A stretch of DNA of 7,366 nucleotides, from contig JAISID010000081.1 of NCBI GenBank assembly GCA_031262205.1, positions 1 to 7,366 of the forward strand, read 5' to 3'. Under the pieces are notes generated by a model. The model was not told where the DNA came from, made no database searches, and worked only from the letters and a program-made list of their open reading frames with translations. This document shows positions 1 through 5,829 of this stretch, piece by piece; position 1 is the first letter of the stretch, and the number at the start of each line of letters is the position of its first letter. The translations under genes and the position numbers were made by a program. This stretch comes from Holosporales bacterium. GTDB taxonomy: Bacteria > Pseudomonadota > Alphaproteobacteria > RUG11792.

Positions 1-219
1 AACGTAATCCCCTATGCTTACTTCAAGCATGCCTCGTTCTCTTTTCCAATAATCGATTACTCTTTGATCGATCCCTTCGTATCGGCCGCATAAAATAACC
101 ATGCCGTTTTGCGGCTCGGCCATAATTTCTCGAGCCACTTTATTTGAGAAAACAACCCCCCTGGGAGTCATGAGTAAAACTTTTGGGGTAGATAAGCTAA
201 AATTTATATAAAGGTAGAG
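1..219 (-). pseudogene. trmD: N-terminally truncated tRNA (guanine-37-N1)-methyltransferase fragment (TrmD), running off the left edge
   Basis: TrmD is a SPOUT-class enzyme that methylates N1 of G37 in tRNAs, using S-adenosylmethionine held in a trefoil knot. Reading the minus strand from 219 down to base 1 gives an open frame with TPKVLLMTPRG, then ILCGRYEGIDQRVIDYW, then LEVSIGDYV. These are the core knot motifs of TrmD in the right order and spacing; in E. coli they fall roughly at residues 80-135. The frame begins just after an in-frame TAG at 222-220, and plsX ends at 278, so there is no room for the roughly 75 N-terminal residues. The first ATG in frame (171-169) would start inside the conserved MTPRG motif. 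Either this is a remnant left by rearrangement, or the junction is an assembly error. The C-terminal part lies outside the window, so its state is unknown. TrmD homology is quite certain; pseudogene status is an inference. Confidence 0.75.
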
Positions 220-277
220 CTAAAGTAATCTACGCATTAGGGAATGATTTTAAAAAGATACGAACAACAAGTCTCAT

Positions 278-1312
278 TTATAGACTAGCGCGAGCTTTCA
301 TTTCTAATAGCGAATCTTCTATGTTTTTTATGAATTCGGATTTTGCAAAATCAATAGCGACGGAAATAGCATGCGAGAACCCGATGTAATTAGAAGCGCC
401 GTGGCTTTTTATAACTACTTTCTTTAAACCGACAAAAGGCGCGCCGTTGTGAGTTTGCGGATTAATTGAGGACTTCAACGATTTGAATACGTCCCTGCAT
501 AGTAAATATCCGATTTTTGTTTTAATGCTAGAGCGAAATCCTTCGTTTAAGAAATGAGATATATATTTTGCGGTTCCTTCCATTGTTTTAAGAGAAACGT
601 TGCCGGAAAATCCATCGGTGACTACAATGTCTACGGTTCCGTTTGTTATGTCCGTACCTTCGACAAATCCTATAAAGTTCATGTTCTTGGATTCTTTTAG
701 AAACTTATATGCTTCTTCTAAAGGCTTTGTTCCCTTTGACGGTTCGGTTCCGATGTTTAATAATCCAACTTTTGGAGCATGCATTTTTAAAAGTATTTTA
801 GCGACTGCTTGTCCCATCAATGCAAACTGAATTAATTTAGTCGAATTGCAGTCTGTATTCGCCCCAAGGTCAAGCATCACAGTATTTCCGTTAATATTCG
901 GCAAGACGCTGATAAGAGCCGGTCTATCTATGCTTTCAACAGTGCCGATGAGAAACTTAGCCAAAGCCATATACGCTCCAGTGTTTCCTGAAGAAACTAC
1001 GGCGTCGGCTTCTCCTTTTGAAACAATCGATACCGCTTCAAATAGACTTGTTCCTCTTCCTTGTCTGATAGCGTTGGTAGGCTTTTCCCCTCCTAAAATT
1101 ACTTTTTCTCCAGTGTTGTGGATTTTATGAATACAACTACGACCTCTTAGTTTAGGAAATTCGTTTAAGCGTTTTGTAATCTTCTTTTCATCCCCGAACA
1201 AATCAAAAGCTATCTCTGAACAGTCGTTACTGGAAACGAAATGATTTAATCCTGGAATCGCTGCGTCGATGCCATAATCGCCTCCCATAACGTCCAAGGC
1301 TATTCTTTTCAT
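278..1312 (-). CDS. plsX: Phosphate acyltransferase PlsX
   Basis: PlsX converts acyl-ACP and phosphate to acyl-phosphate, the acyl donor for PlsY in the first step of phosphatidic acid synthesis. It is a soluble protein that associates loosely with the membrane. The 344-residue product is of usual family length. It opens with MKRIALDVMGGDYG, the glycine-rich start typical of PlsX (MGGD), followed by VVSSGNTGAYMA (about 105-116), LLNIGTEPSKGTKP (184-197), VVTDGFSGNVSLK (230-242) and NGAPFVGLKKVVIKSHG (289-305). All are PlsX signatures and none of the expected blocks is missing. The ATG lies 6 bases after the rpmF stop, so it is very likely co-transcribed with rpmF; I see no clear Shine-Dalgarno sequence in front of it. 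The rpmF-plsX order is common in bacteria. What usually follows, fabH, is absent here and replaced by a trmD fragment. Confidence 0.97.
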   Translation of the reverse strand: MKRIALDVMGGDYGIDAAIPGLNHFVSSNDCSEIAFDLFGDEKKITKRLNEFPKLRGRSCIHKIHNTGEKVILGGEKPTNAIRQGRGTSLFEAVSIVSKGEADAVVSSGNTGAYMALAKFLIGTVESIDRPALISVLPNINGNTVMLDLGANTDCNSTKLIQFALMGQAVAKILLKMHAPKVGLLNIGTEPSKGTKPLEEAYKFLKESKNMNFIGFVEGTDITNGTVDIVVTDGFSGNVSLKTMEGTAKYISHFLNEGFRSSIKTKIGYLLCRDVFKSLKSSINPQTHNGAPFVGLKKVVIKSHGASNYIGFSHAISVAIDFAKSEFIKNIEDSLLEMKARASL

Positions 1313-1318
1313 TGTGTT

Positions 1319-1522
1319 TTATTCGGCTTTTTCCGTAGAGACGACGCTTTTCGTTCCTTTCACGTTTCTTCCAGCATATGTGTTGCAGAACCCGCATATG
1401 TTGTGCGGAACGCTAGGTTGCCCGCAATTTTTACATATTGCTACTCCTACTGGTTTTATGAAATCATGCGATCTTCTCATCCCTACCTTAGATTTAGACG
1501 TCCTTTTCTTTGGTACCGCCAT
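1319..1522 (-). CDS. rpmF: 50S ribosomal protein L32
   Basis: L32 is a small zinc-ribbon protein of the large ribosomal subunit, near the peptidyl transferase region. The 67-residue product starts MAVPKKRTSKSKVGMRRSHD, the standard L32 N-terminus. It carries four cysteines as CKNC (C30, C33) and CGFC (C43, C46), so the zinc site is intact. Length is normal for an alphaproteobacterial L32. A good ribosome binding site, AGGAGAGGG, ends about 7 bases before the ATG, which fixes the start. It is the first gene of a minus-strand unit with plsX, and is divergent from tamA across a 196-base spacer. Confidence 0.98.
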   Translation of the reverse strand: MAVPKKRTSKSKVGMRRSHDFIKPVGVAICKNCGQPSVPHNICGFCNTYAGRNVKGTKSVVSTEKAE

Positions 1523-1561
1523 AATTTACCCTCTCCTATGACAACTTAATTAATACTAACA

Positions 1562-1601
1562 ACTATACGCAATTTTAAGGAGTAATCGTCCTGAATGTCA
1601 A
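1562..1601 (-). promoter_or_regulatory. Candidate rpmF-plsX promoter
   Basis: On the minus strand a perfect TTGACA lies at 1601-1596. At 17-base spacing the -10 position (1578-1573) reads TTAAAA, a poor match. A better -10-like hexamer, TATAGT, lies at 1567-1562, but 28 bases away, which is too far for that -35. The -35 is strong and in the right place for rpmF, about 75 bases upstream of its start. Which -10 is used is unclear. Confidence 0.4.
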
Positions 1602-1651
1602 TAATTCTCTTTCTGTTTTGTATGCCTTAAATATGAGTTTTTGTTTTTAAC

Positions 1652-1709
1652 GAGGAAAATATTGAGGAAAATACGAATGCTATTTCAATAGCAGATTAGG
1701 TATAATCTG
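1652..1709 (+). promoter_or_regulatory. tamA start region: tandem 12-mer, two abutting dyads and a TATAAT box
   Basis: Three structures are packed directly before tamA. GAGGAAAATA occurs twice, at 1652-1661 and 1664-1673, with a 12-base period. GCTATT-TC-AATAGC (1679-1692) is a perfect 6-base inverted repeat. CAGATTA-GGTA-TAATCTG (1692-1709) is a perfect 7-base inverted repeat that contains a consensus TATAAT at 1701-1706. No -35 resembling TTGACA is found 16-18 bases upstream of that box; the slot is covered by the first dyad. The arrangement would suit an activator- or repressor-controlled promoter, but this is inference. Transcription from this box would begin around 1713, leaving almost no leader before the GTG at 1719. 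Confidence 0.45.
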
Positions 1710-1718
1710 AGTTTAAGC

Positions 1719-3539
1719 GTGGTTTTTAATCGTTTTCCAATATTGCAATTACAGTGGGTTTTGAAATATTTAATAGCTGTTGCGTTTTTTTCGATTGTCG
1801 TTAAAAGCGCTGAGATAAAAGGCGTTGATAACGCAGAGCTTTTATCTTTAATTAAATCTCAGATTTCAGATTGGAAAAACTTCTCGGAAGAAGCGATTGC
1901 GAACAAGTTTAGGTTAAGAAAAGACGAGGAGGTTATAAAAAAATTAGCGGATTCGTTTGGGTACTTCGATTCGGAAGTAACTTCGACTATCAAAAATCAT
2001 AAGGTAACGTTTAGCGTTAAGTTAAACGAGAGGTATAGGTTTAACGACGTTTTGTTGATTTACACGGATCAAAGAGATTATAAATACGGTCTGAAGGTTA
2101 AGCAGGTTTTTGATCTGATAAATATTAATTACGATTCGTATACGGATTCTAAACAAATAGCGGACGGCAGAGAGAGAATAGAGGATTTTCTTAAAAAGCA
2201 AGGATTTGCTTTTGTTCGAGCCGAGCGACCGATAATTGAATTCGATAGAGAAAGCAAAAAGATAAAGGTTACTTATAACGTAGCTCTAAGTGGTAAGACT
2301 ATTATCGACGGAACAATACTTAACATTAAAACGAAAAAAAATCCTAAATTAATCGAATCGTTTGTCAAGAATAGAATACCATGGAAAGACGGCGACGTTT
2401 ACAATCTCCAAAAAATTGAAGACTTAAAAGATAAACTAATGACAAGCGGCATATTTTCGGCAATAGACGTCGCGTTAAGTCCTCCTGTTCCCGATTCTAA
2501 GGATTCAAAAGTTTGTCGCGCGATCATTACCATCAGCGTCGAGGAAGGAAAACTCAGAGAAATTGAGATTGGAGGCAGGTACGGTTCTTCTGAAAAAATT
2601 GGAGTTCTGTTTTCGTGGGCGCATTACAATATAGACGGCAAAGGCTCGAAGCTGTCCGCCGTCGCGGACATAGCAAAGTTAGAAAAAAACGTTAAGTTAA
2701 AATACGATATGTACGACCTATTCTACAAAGAACAAAATTTGGCGAATAAGGTTTTCTATAAAAAGGAAAACGTGGACGCCTATAACGTATCGACGGTTGG
2801 AGCTGAAAGCGTTCTATGGCAGTCTTTCGGAAAAAGTTTCAAAATAGGAGCTGGAGGGCGTTATGAAAACTCCAAAACTAAAGATAAATTGAAAGCGAAA
2901 TCTAAGAAGGTTAACTTCAAAGCATTCGGCATTCCTATTGGAATCAATTTTGACACTACCGATAGTTATCTAGACCCTCAGAAAGGGATTCGGTGTTTGG
3001 GTATGGCGACTCCATATTTTGGAAAGCCCAGCAACGTCACAATCGTAACTGGAAAAGCCTCCCTCTATATACCGATAAGGAAGAATGCTTTTAAGAATGC
3101 AATGGTAATCTCAATGTATACTAAAATTGGTTCAATCCTACGCGACAAAAAGCGAATCATGCCGAGAGATAAATTTTTCTTCGCAGGGGGAAATAACTCT
3201 GTAAGAGGATACGGGTATCAAATGTTGGGGGAATTTAACAATAAAAAGAAACCTTACGGCGGCGAATCCTTATTTGAAATAGGTGTCGAGCCTAGGCTCC
3301 GCGTTTCAGACGACGTAGGTCTCGTCGCGTTTTTTGAAGGCGGAAACGTATATTCGTCCAATGTTCCGAAACCTTTCAAAAAAATGTTGTTCGGATACGG
3401 AGGAGGCGTTAGGTACTATACCTCCATAGCTCCTATAAGATTAGACATTGCGTTTCCAACAAAATTGAGAAAAACTAAGAAAGGCAAACGAGTAGATTCC
3501 AGGTTTAACTTGTATATTAGCGTCGGCCAGGCTTTCTAA
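1719..3539 (+). CDS. tamA: TamA-type Omp85 outer-membrane assembly protein
   Basis: TamA is an outer-membrane barrel that, usually with the inner-membrane-anchored TamB, helps insert autotransporters and supports lipid traffic to the outer membrane. The 606-residue product is close to the usual 570-620. A signal peptide occupies about 1-30 (hydrophobic core YLIAVAFFSIVV, likely cleavage near VKS/AEI). About 32-277 fits three POTRA domains, the third ending near VEEGKLREIEIG, and about 283-606 is the barrel. Diagnostic motifs are KFFFAGGNNSVRGYGYQ (485-501, with the VRGY lid motif), GGESLFEIGVEPRLR (514-528) and the C-terminal NLYISVGQAF ending in phenylalanine, the BAM signal. BamA is less likely: it is longer, with five POTRAs. 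The GTG at 1719 lacks a ribosome binding site. An alternative TTG at 1761 would give MKYLIAVAFFS, a neat signal peptide with AGTGGG just upstream. No tamB follows. Confidence 0.9.
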   Translation: MVFNRFPILQLQWVLKYLIAVAFFSIVVKSAEIKGVDNAELLSLIKSQISDWKNFSEEAIANKFRLRKDEEVIKKLADSFGYFDSEVTSTIKNHKVTFSVKLNERYRFNDVLLIYTDQRDYKYGLKVKQVFDLININYDSYTDSKQIADGRERIEDFLKKQGFAFVRAERPIIEFDRESKKIKVTYNVALSGKTIIDGTILNIKTKKNPKLIESFVKNRIPWKDGDVYNLQKIEDLKDKLMTSGIFSAIDVALSPPVPDSKDSKVCRAIITISVEEGKLREIEIGGRYGSSEKIGVLFSWAHYNIDGKGSKLSAVADIAKLEKNVKLKYDMYDLFYKEQNLANKVFYKKENVDAYNVSTVGAESVLWQSFGKSFKIGAGGRYENSKTKDKLKAKSKKVNFKAFGIPIGINFDTTDSYLDPQKGIRCLGMATPYFGKPSNVTIVTGKASLYIPIRKNAFKNAMVISMYTKIGSILRDKKRIMPRDKFFFAGGNNSVRGYGYQMLGEFNNKKKPYGGESLFEIGVEPRLRVSDDVGLVAFFEGGNVYSSNVPKPFKKMLFGYGGGVRYYTSIAPIRLDIAFPTKLRKTKKGKRVDSRFNLYISVGQAF

Positions 3540-3586
3540 GTCTTTTGGATTATCCGCGCTTATATGAGGCTGGAAAACCATGGGTT

Positions 3587-3604
3587 ATTGAGGCAGTTCT
3601 CAAT
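3587..3604 (+). terminator. Weak hairpin downstream of tamA
   Basis: ATTGAG-GCAGTT-CTCAAT is a perfect 6-base stem with a 6-base loop, 47 bases after the tamA stop. It is followed by GTATTTATAG, not a real T-run. It could contribute to 3' end formation, but is a poor intrinsic terminator by itself. Confidence 0.2.
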
Positions 3605-3680
3605 GTATTTATAGATCGCGTCTTATTATAGTAGCTATTTGAAGAACGTCGGAGACAAAGGCCAGTTTTCTGAATTATAG

Positions 3681-3704
3681 AAAAAGTTCCATGTGGAACT
3701 TTTT
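3681..3704. terminator. Perfect 24-base inverted repeat, probable bidirectional terminator
   Basis: AAAAAGTTCC-ATGT-GGAACTTTTT is a perfect inverted repeat with 10 base pairs closed by a 4-base loop. The outer five pairs are A-T, so the transcript on either strand ends in a run of U, as in compact bidirectional terminators. It lies 141 bases after the tamA stop and could also stop transcripts from the minus-strand module. The core GTTCC-ATGT-GGAAC also resembles a degenerate ParB site (4 mismatches to TGTTNCACGTGAAACA), which is a weaker alternative. Confidence 0.55.
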
Positions 3705-3836
3705 AATTTGGAATCATTGCCCCGAGGCGTAGCAGCGATCTTATTAAACTTCCAGAGACTCTAAGGATATAAGAATTCTGATTTATCTACTTATTCCTTG
3801 TCCAGCAATGCCGCTGCGCCGCGCCAGTTATACGCC

Positions 3837-3852
3837 GCAGGCGCGCGCCTGC
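3837..3852. repeat. GC-only-rich 16-base perfect palindrome
   Basis: GCAGGCGC-GCGCCTGC is a perfect palindrome set in a GC-rich patch (about 3809-3853) inside otherwise AT-rich spacer. Its base composition is unlike the surroundings. The 9-mer CGCGCCTGC recurs at 7028-7036, in the other gene-free region. It may be a repeat remnant or a protein binding site; nothing in the sequence decides. Confidence 0.5.
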
Positions 3853-3895
3853 CTTAATGGTAAAAAACCAGGATTATATAACGAAAGGCTCCCCA

Positions 3896-4043
3896 ATAAT
3901 ATTTTTCTTTTGGAACGAGAGAAACAAGTCCGATTTATAAAGCGACTTGTCAAGGGCTTTAGAGCGAACGAAGAGAGCGTCCCTTGACAAGCTGCGCTTT
4001 CAATAAATCGGTATAATCGCGCAAGCCAAAAGAAAAATATTAT
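3896..4043. repeat. 148-base imperfect palindromic element (RPE- or MITE-like)
   Basis: The two halves pair in four blocks. The outermost is 18 bases perfect, 3896-3913 with 4026-4043. Next is CCGATTTAT (3930-3938) with ATAAATCGG (4003-4011), then AAAGCG (3939-3944) with CGCTTT (3995-4000). The innermost is CTTGTCAAGGG (3946-3956) with CCCTTGACAAG (3981-3991), leaving a 24-base loop. Only the segments 3914-3929 and 4012-4025 do not pair. In total 44 base pairs are formed. Size and form match short palindromic repeats such as the Rickettsia palindromic elements, or a non-autonomous miniature transposon. No clear target-site duplication is visible at its ends. Copies elsewhere cannot be seen from this window. 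Confidence 0.7.
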
Positions 4044-4126
4044 AAACAAGAATTTCATTTATAAAATTACAAAATCATCACCGCGTAAATAATAGTAGTC
4101 TTTGAAAGTTTTACGAATTAATTATT

Positions 4127-4142
4127 TTAAATATACTTATAA
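4127..4142 (+). repeat. 16-base direct repeat, copy 1
   Basis: TTAAATATACTTATAA occurs here and again at 6854-6869 on the same strand, both in gene-free DNA. Flanks do not align well. In AT-rich sequence such a match could be chance. Confidence 0.3.
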
Positions 4143-4216
4143 GTTGTTAGGAACTCCTATAATATGTTTATATAGTTTCTAATTTATCTACGGCTCTAAG
4201 AGCTTCCATATTAAAG

Positions 4217-4705
4217 TCATCCTAGAAATCCGTTATTAACCAGTTTTTGAAACTCTTTCATAGTATAAACTCCTCTTAAAGCCAGCTCGGGAGACGCTTG
4301 GCTTTTCAGCCAATCAAAAGCCTGTTTCTTATAACCGTCTCCGTCTATTAAAATAACCGTCGGGACGCCTGTTTTCATAATGTTTAACATTAAAAACGGA
4401 TATTTCTCATCTACGCTTCCCTTTGATTCTTGCCATTTGCATTCAATAACCAGACCTTCAGGGAACCTCTCTTGATTCATAACTAAAAAATCGCATTTTC
4501 TTTGAGTATCGTAAATTGTCTTGCCGCATAATGCTTGTTTGGCAAATTGTTTCCCTCTAATAGATTGCCTCGTAGCAAAAACCTTGTCTTGTGAAATTTC
4601 TGCATAGCCGTTTCTTTTTAAAATATCTTCTACGAAATCTTCAAGAGCGTTTCCCGTCTTATTAGCCTTCGTCCCGCCTGACGTAATTTCTGATGATAAG
4701 CTCAT
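4217..4705 (-). CDS. PD-(D/E)XK nuclease, probable Type II restriction endonuclease partner of the upstream methyltransferase
   Basis: This is a 162-residue product if started at the ATG at 4705-4703. That start has AGGAG 11 bases upstream and begins MSLSSEITSGG. A longer frame reaches 4765 but would lie deeper inside the methyltransferase gene and lacks support. The nuclease signature is visible: GNALEDFVEDIL (18-29) as the N-terminal helix with a glutamate, CDFLV with D72, then LVIECKWQ with E88 and K90, which is the D-X15-EXK arrangement of the PD-(D/E)XK fold. KGSVDEKYPFL follows the catalytic lysine, as in several restriction enzymes. The gene overlaps the end of the methyltransferase gene by 44 bases in another frame, suggesting translational coupling, with methylase made first. 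Recognition sequence cannot be told. The catalytic residues look intact, so the enzyme may be active. The nuclease superfamily is fairly sure; restriction function rests largely on the neighbour. Confidence 0.75.
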   Translation of the reverse strand: MSLSSEITSGGTKANKTGNALEDFVEDILKRNGYAEISQDKVFATRQSIRGKQFAKQALCGKTIYDTQRKCDFLVMNQERFPEGLVIECKWQESKGSVDEKYPFLMLNIMKTGVPTVILIDGDGYKKQAFDWLKSQASPELALRGVYTMKEFQKLVNNGFLG

Positions 4706-5561
4706 TTTCCTTTTGTCTCCTGTTGGCCTTGCAAGATATGAATCTCGAAGCGTCCACGTTCTCAATATTATAGTCTTTGTATAGTCGTCTTATAAGCGGA
4801 GTGTCGCTGTTTGAAAGCATAAAGAACACGCCTTGCTTATCAAGTTCTGCGCAAAATTCCGCTAATTCTATGTGCTCTTTATCTCCGAAACCAGAGCCGT
4901 CGTACCCGCTAAAAGTTTGATGATACGGCGGATCAAGGTAAACAAAGTCTCCTTTTTGAGGCTTAATTTGAGCGAACTCGCCTTGAGACAAATCGGCGTT
5001 CGTTAAGGATTTTGAGCATATTCTTAAATTATCGGCGTCTACTATTTTTGGCTCGACATACCTTCCCATGGGGACGTTAAAAACTCCAGACTTGTTTACT
5101 CTGTAAAGACCGTTATAGCAAGTCTTATTAAGGTAAATAAAAAGAGACGCCGTTTCTATAGGGTCTTTTGTTTCAGACAATCTAATTCTCGCTTTCTTAT
5201 AATATTCTTCAGAATGGCATTCTTTATGATGTTCGAGTTTGGAAATAACCGCTTCGACGTCGTCTCGCGCCATACGGTAGGTTATGATTAAACGAGAATT
5301 TATATCGGATAAATAAGCCTTTCTCTTTTGGGGAGCAGACCCTTCGTTAGGAAAGGCCAGTCTGGCGATGTTCCAAAATAAGGCTCCTCCGCCGACGAAA
5401 GGCTCAAAGTAAGAGCTAAATTCTTCTGGTATTTTAGAAAACAAAATGTTTACGATAGATCGCTTGCCGCCCGCCCATTTTACGAATGGCTTTGCTATGT
5501 CGAGGCATTCTAACGGTTCCTTGTTAACGGCGCCCTCCAGAGTTTTGTTAAGACTTGTCAT
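4662..5561 (-). CDS. Dam/D12-class DNA adenine-N6 methyltransferase of a restriction-modification module
   Basis: It transfers a methyl group from S-adenosylmethionine to N6 of adenine in a specific DNA site; Dam and DpnM relatives act on GATC. The 299-residue product has the class alpha motif order. PFVKWAGGKRS (25-35) is the N-terminal SAM motif, YFEPFVGGGALFWNI (51-65) is the FxGxG motif I, and YLSDIN (83-88) is the acidic motif II. LNKTCYNGLYRVNKSG (144-159) is the Dam-typical block, and FVYLDPPY (206-213) is the catalytic DPPY. FMLSNSD (247-253) and RRQKENELIIRNY (281-293) complete the family pattern. It is followed by an overlapping nuclease gene, so it probably protects host DNA and is not a solitary regulator like E. 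coli Dam. The ATG at 5561 has only a weak GGGA before it. GATC specificity is a family-based guess; many D12 enzymes have other targets. Confidence 0.93.
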   Translation of the reverse strand: MTSLNKTLEGAVNKEPLECLDIAKPFVKWAGGKRSIVNILFSKIPEEFSSYFEPFVGGGALFWNIARLAFPNEGSAPQKRKAYLSDINSRLIITYRMARDDVEAVISKLEHHKECHSEEYYKKARIRLSETKDPIETASLFIYLNKTCYNGLYRVNKSGVFNVPMGRYVEPKIVDADNLRICSKSLTNADLSQGEFAQIKPQKGDFVYLDPPYHQTFSGYDGSGFGDKEHIELAEFCAELDKQGVFFMLSNSDTPLIRRLYKDYNIENVDASRFISCKANRRQKENELIIRNYVRRDEG

Positions 5562-5609
5562 ATTCCCGTTTAAAAACTCTATCTGAAAAACCTCTAACGC
5601 CTAGCCTTT

Positions 5610-5615
5610 ATTATA
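5610..5615 (-). promoter_or_regulatory. Candidate -10 box for the methyltransferase-nuclease unit
   Basis: TATAAT is read on the minus strand at 5615-5610, 48 bases before the methyltransferase ATG. No good -35 is present at 16-18 bases upstream. It faces away from the tRNA-Cys promoter, so the two units are divergent. Confidence 0.35.
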
Positions 5616-5682
5616 TCATATTGGGCTGTCTTTAAATAAACCGTCGAAGGCGAGGAGCGGATAGAAAGGTCAAACCCAATGC

Positions 5683-5711
5683 TTGAACATTCAATTTTGA
5701 TTTGATAGGAT
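5683..5711 (+). promoter_or_regulatory. Sigma-70-type promoter for tRNA-Cys (and probably accA)
   Basis: TTGAAC (5683-5688) and TAGGAT (5706-5711) are separated by exactly 17 bases, each with good agreement to TTGACA and TATAAT. Transcription would begin near 5718, about 15 bases before the mature tRNA 5' end, which is a normal tRNA leader. No terminator and no separate promoter is visible between the tRNA and accA. Confidence 0.7.
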
Positions 5712-5732
5712 AAAGCGAAGTGGGGCTGATGC

Positions 5733-5806
5733 GGCCGAGTGGCAGAATGGCTATGCAGAGGACTGCAAATCCTTTTATATCGGTTCGATTCCGGTCTCGG
5801 CCTCCA
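5733..5806 (+). tRNA. tRNA-Cys, anticodon GCA, CCA encoded
   Basis: The 74-base cloverleaf folds fully. Acceptor GGCCGAG pairs with CTCGGCC, followed by discriminator U and an encoded CCA. The D stem is GCA with TGC. The anticodon stem GAGGA/TCCTT encloses CTGCAAA, with anticodon GCA at 5765-5767, and the T arm ATCGG-TTCGATT-CCGGT is standard. The three-pair D stem and overall length agree with bacterial tRNA-Cys. U73 is the identity base for cysteinyl-tRNA synthetase. Confidence 0.97.
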
Positions 5807-5829
5807 GTTTTTCAGTAGAATCCAACCGT

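Larger units (their letters stand above)
3540..4216. other. Gene-free spacer with several inverted repeats
   Basis: This 677-base stretch lies between the ends of two convergent units, tamA (plus) and the restriction nuclease (minus). I find no frame with a recognisable protein. The only open frame of note (4058-3828, minus, 76 codons) is made of the arms of a palindromic element and has no credible start signal. The stretch holds a weak hairpin at 3587-3604, a strong one at 3681-3704, a GC-rich palindrome at 3837-3852 and a large imperfect palindrome at 3896-4043. An AT-rich tail with no apparent content follows. Confidence 0.6.

Noticed and set aside
600..1541. Three plus-strand open frames (600-830, 846-1130, 1314-1541)
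   Set aside because: They lie antisense to plsX and rpmF, which have clear family matches. They show no domain of their own and no ribosome binding site.
3828..4058. 76-codon minus-strand frame with a signal-peptide-like start
   Set aside because: It is composed of the arms and loop of the palindromic element. The hydrophobic start comes from the T-rich arm, and the protein resembles nothing I know.
3540..4216. Replication origin in the spacer
   Set aside because: Only loose DnaA-box-like matches such as TTATCCGCG are present, with no cluster.
4703..4765. Longer nuclease start at 4765
   Set aside because: It would add 20 residues read out of frame from the conserved methyltransferase C-terminus. 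The ATG at 4705 has an AGGAG upstream and gives a normal N-terminus.
5733..5806. tRNA-Cys as an integration site for the restriction-modification module
   Set aside because: The module lies on the 5' side of the tRNA, there is no integrase, and I found no second copy of the tRNA 3' end in the window.
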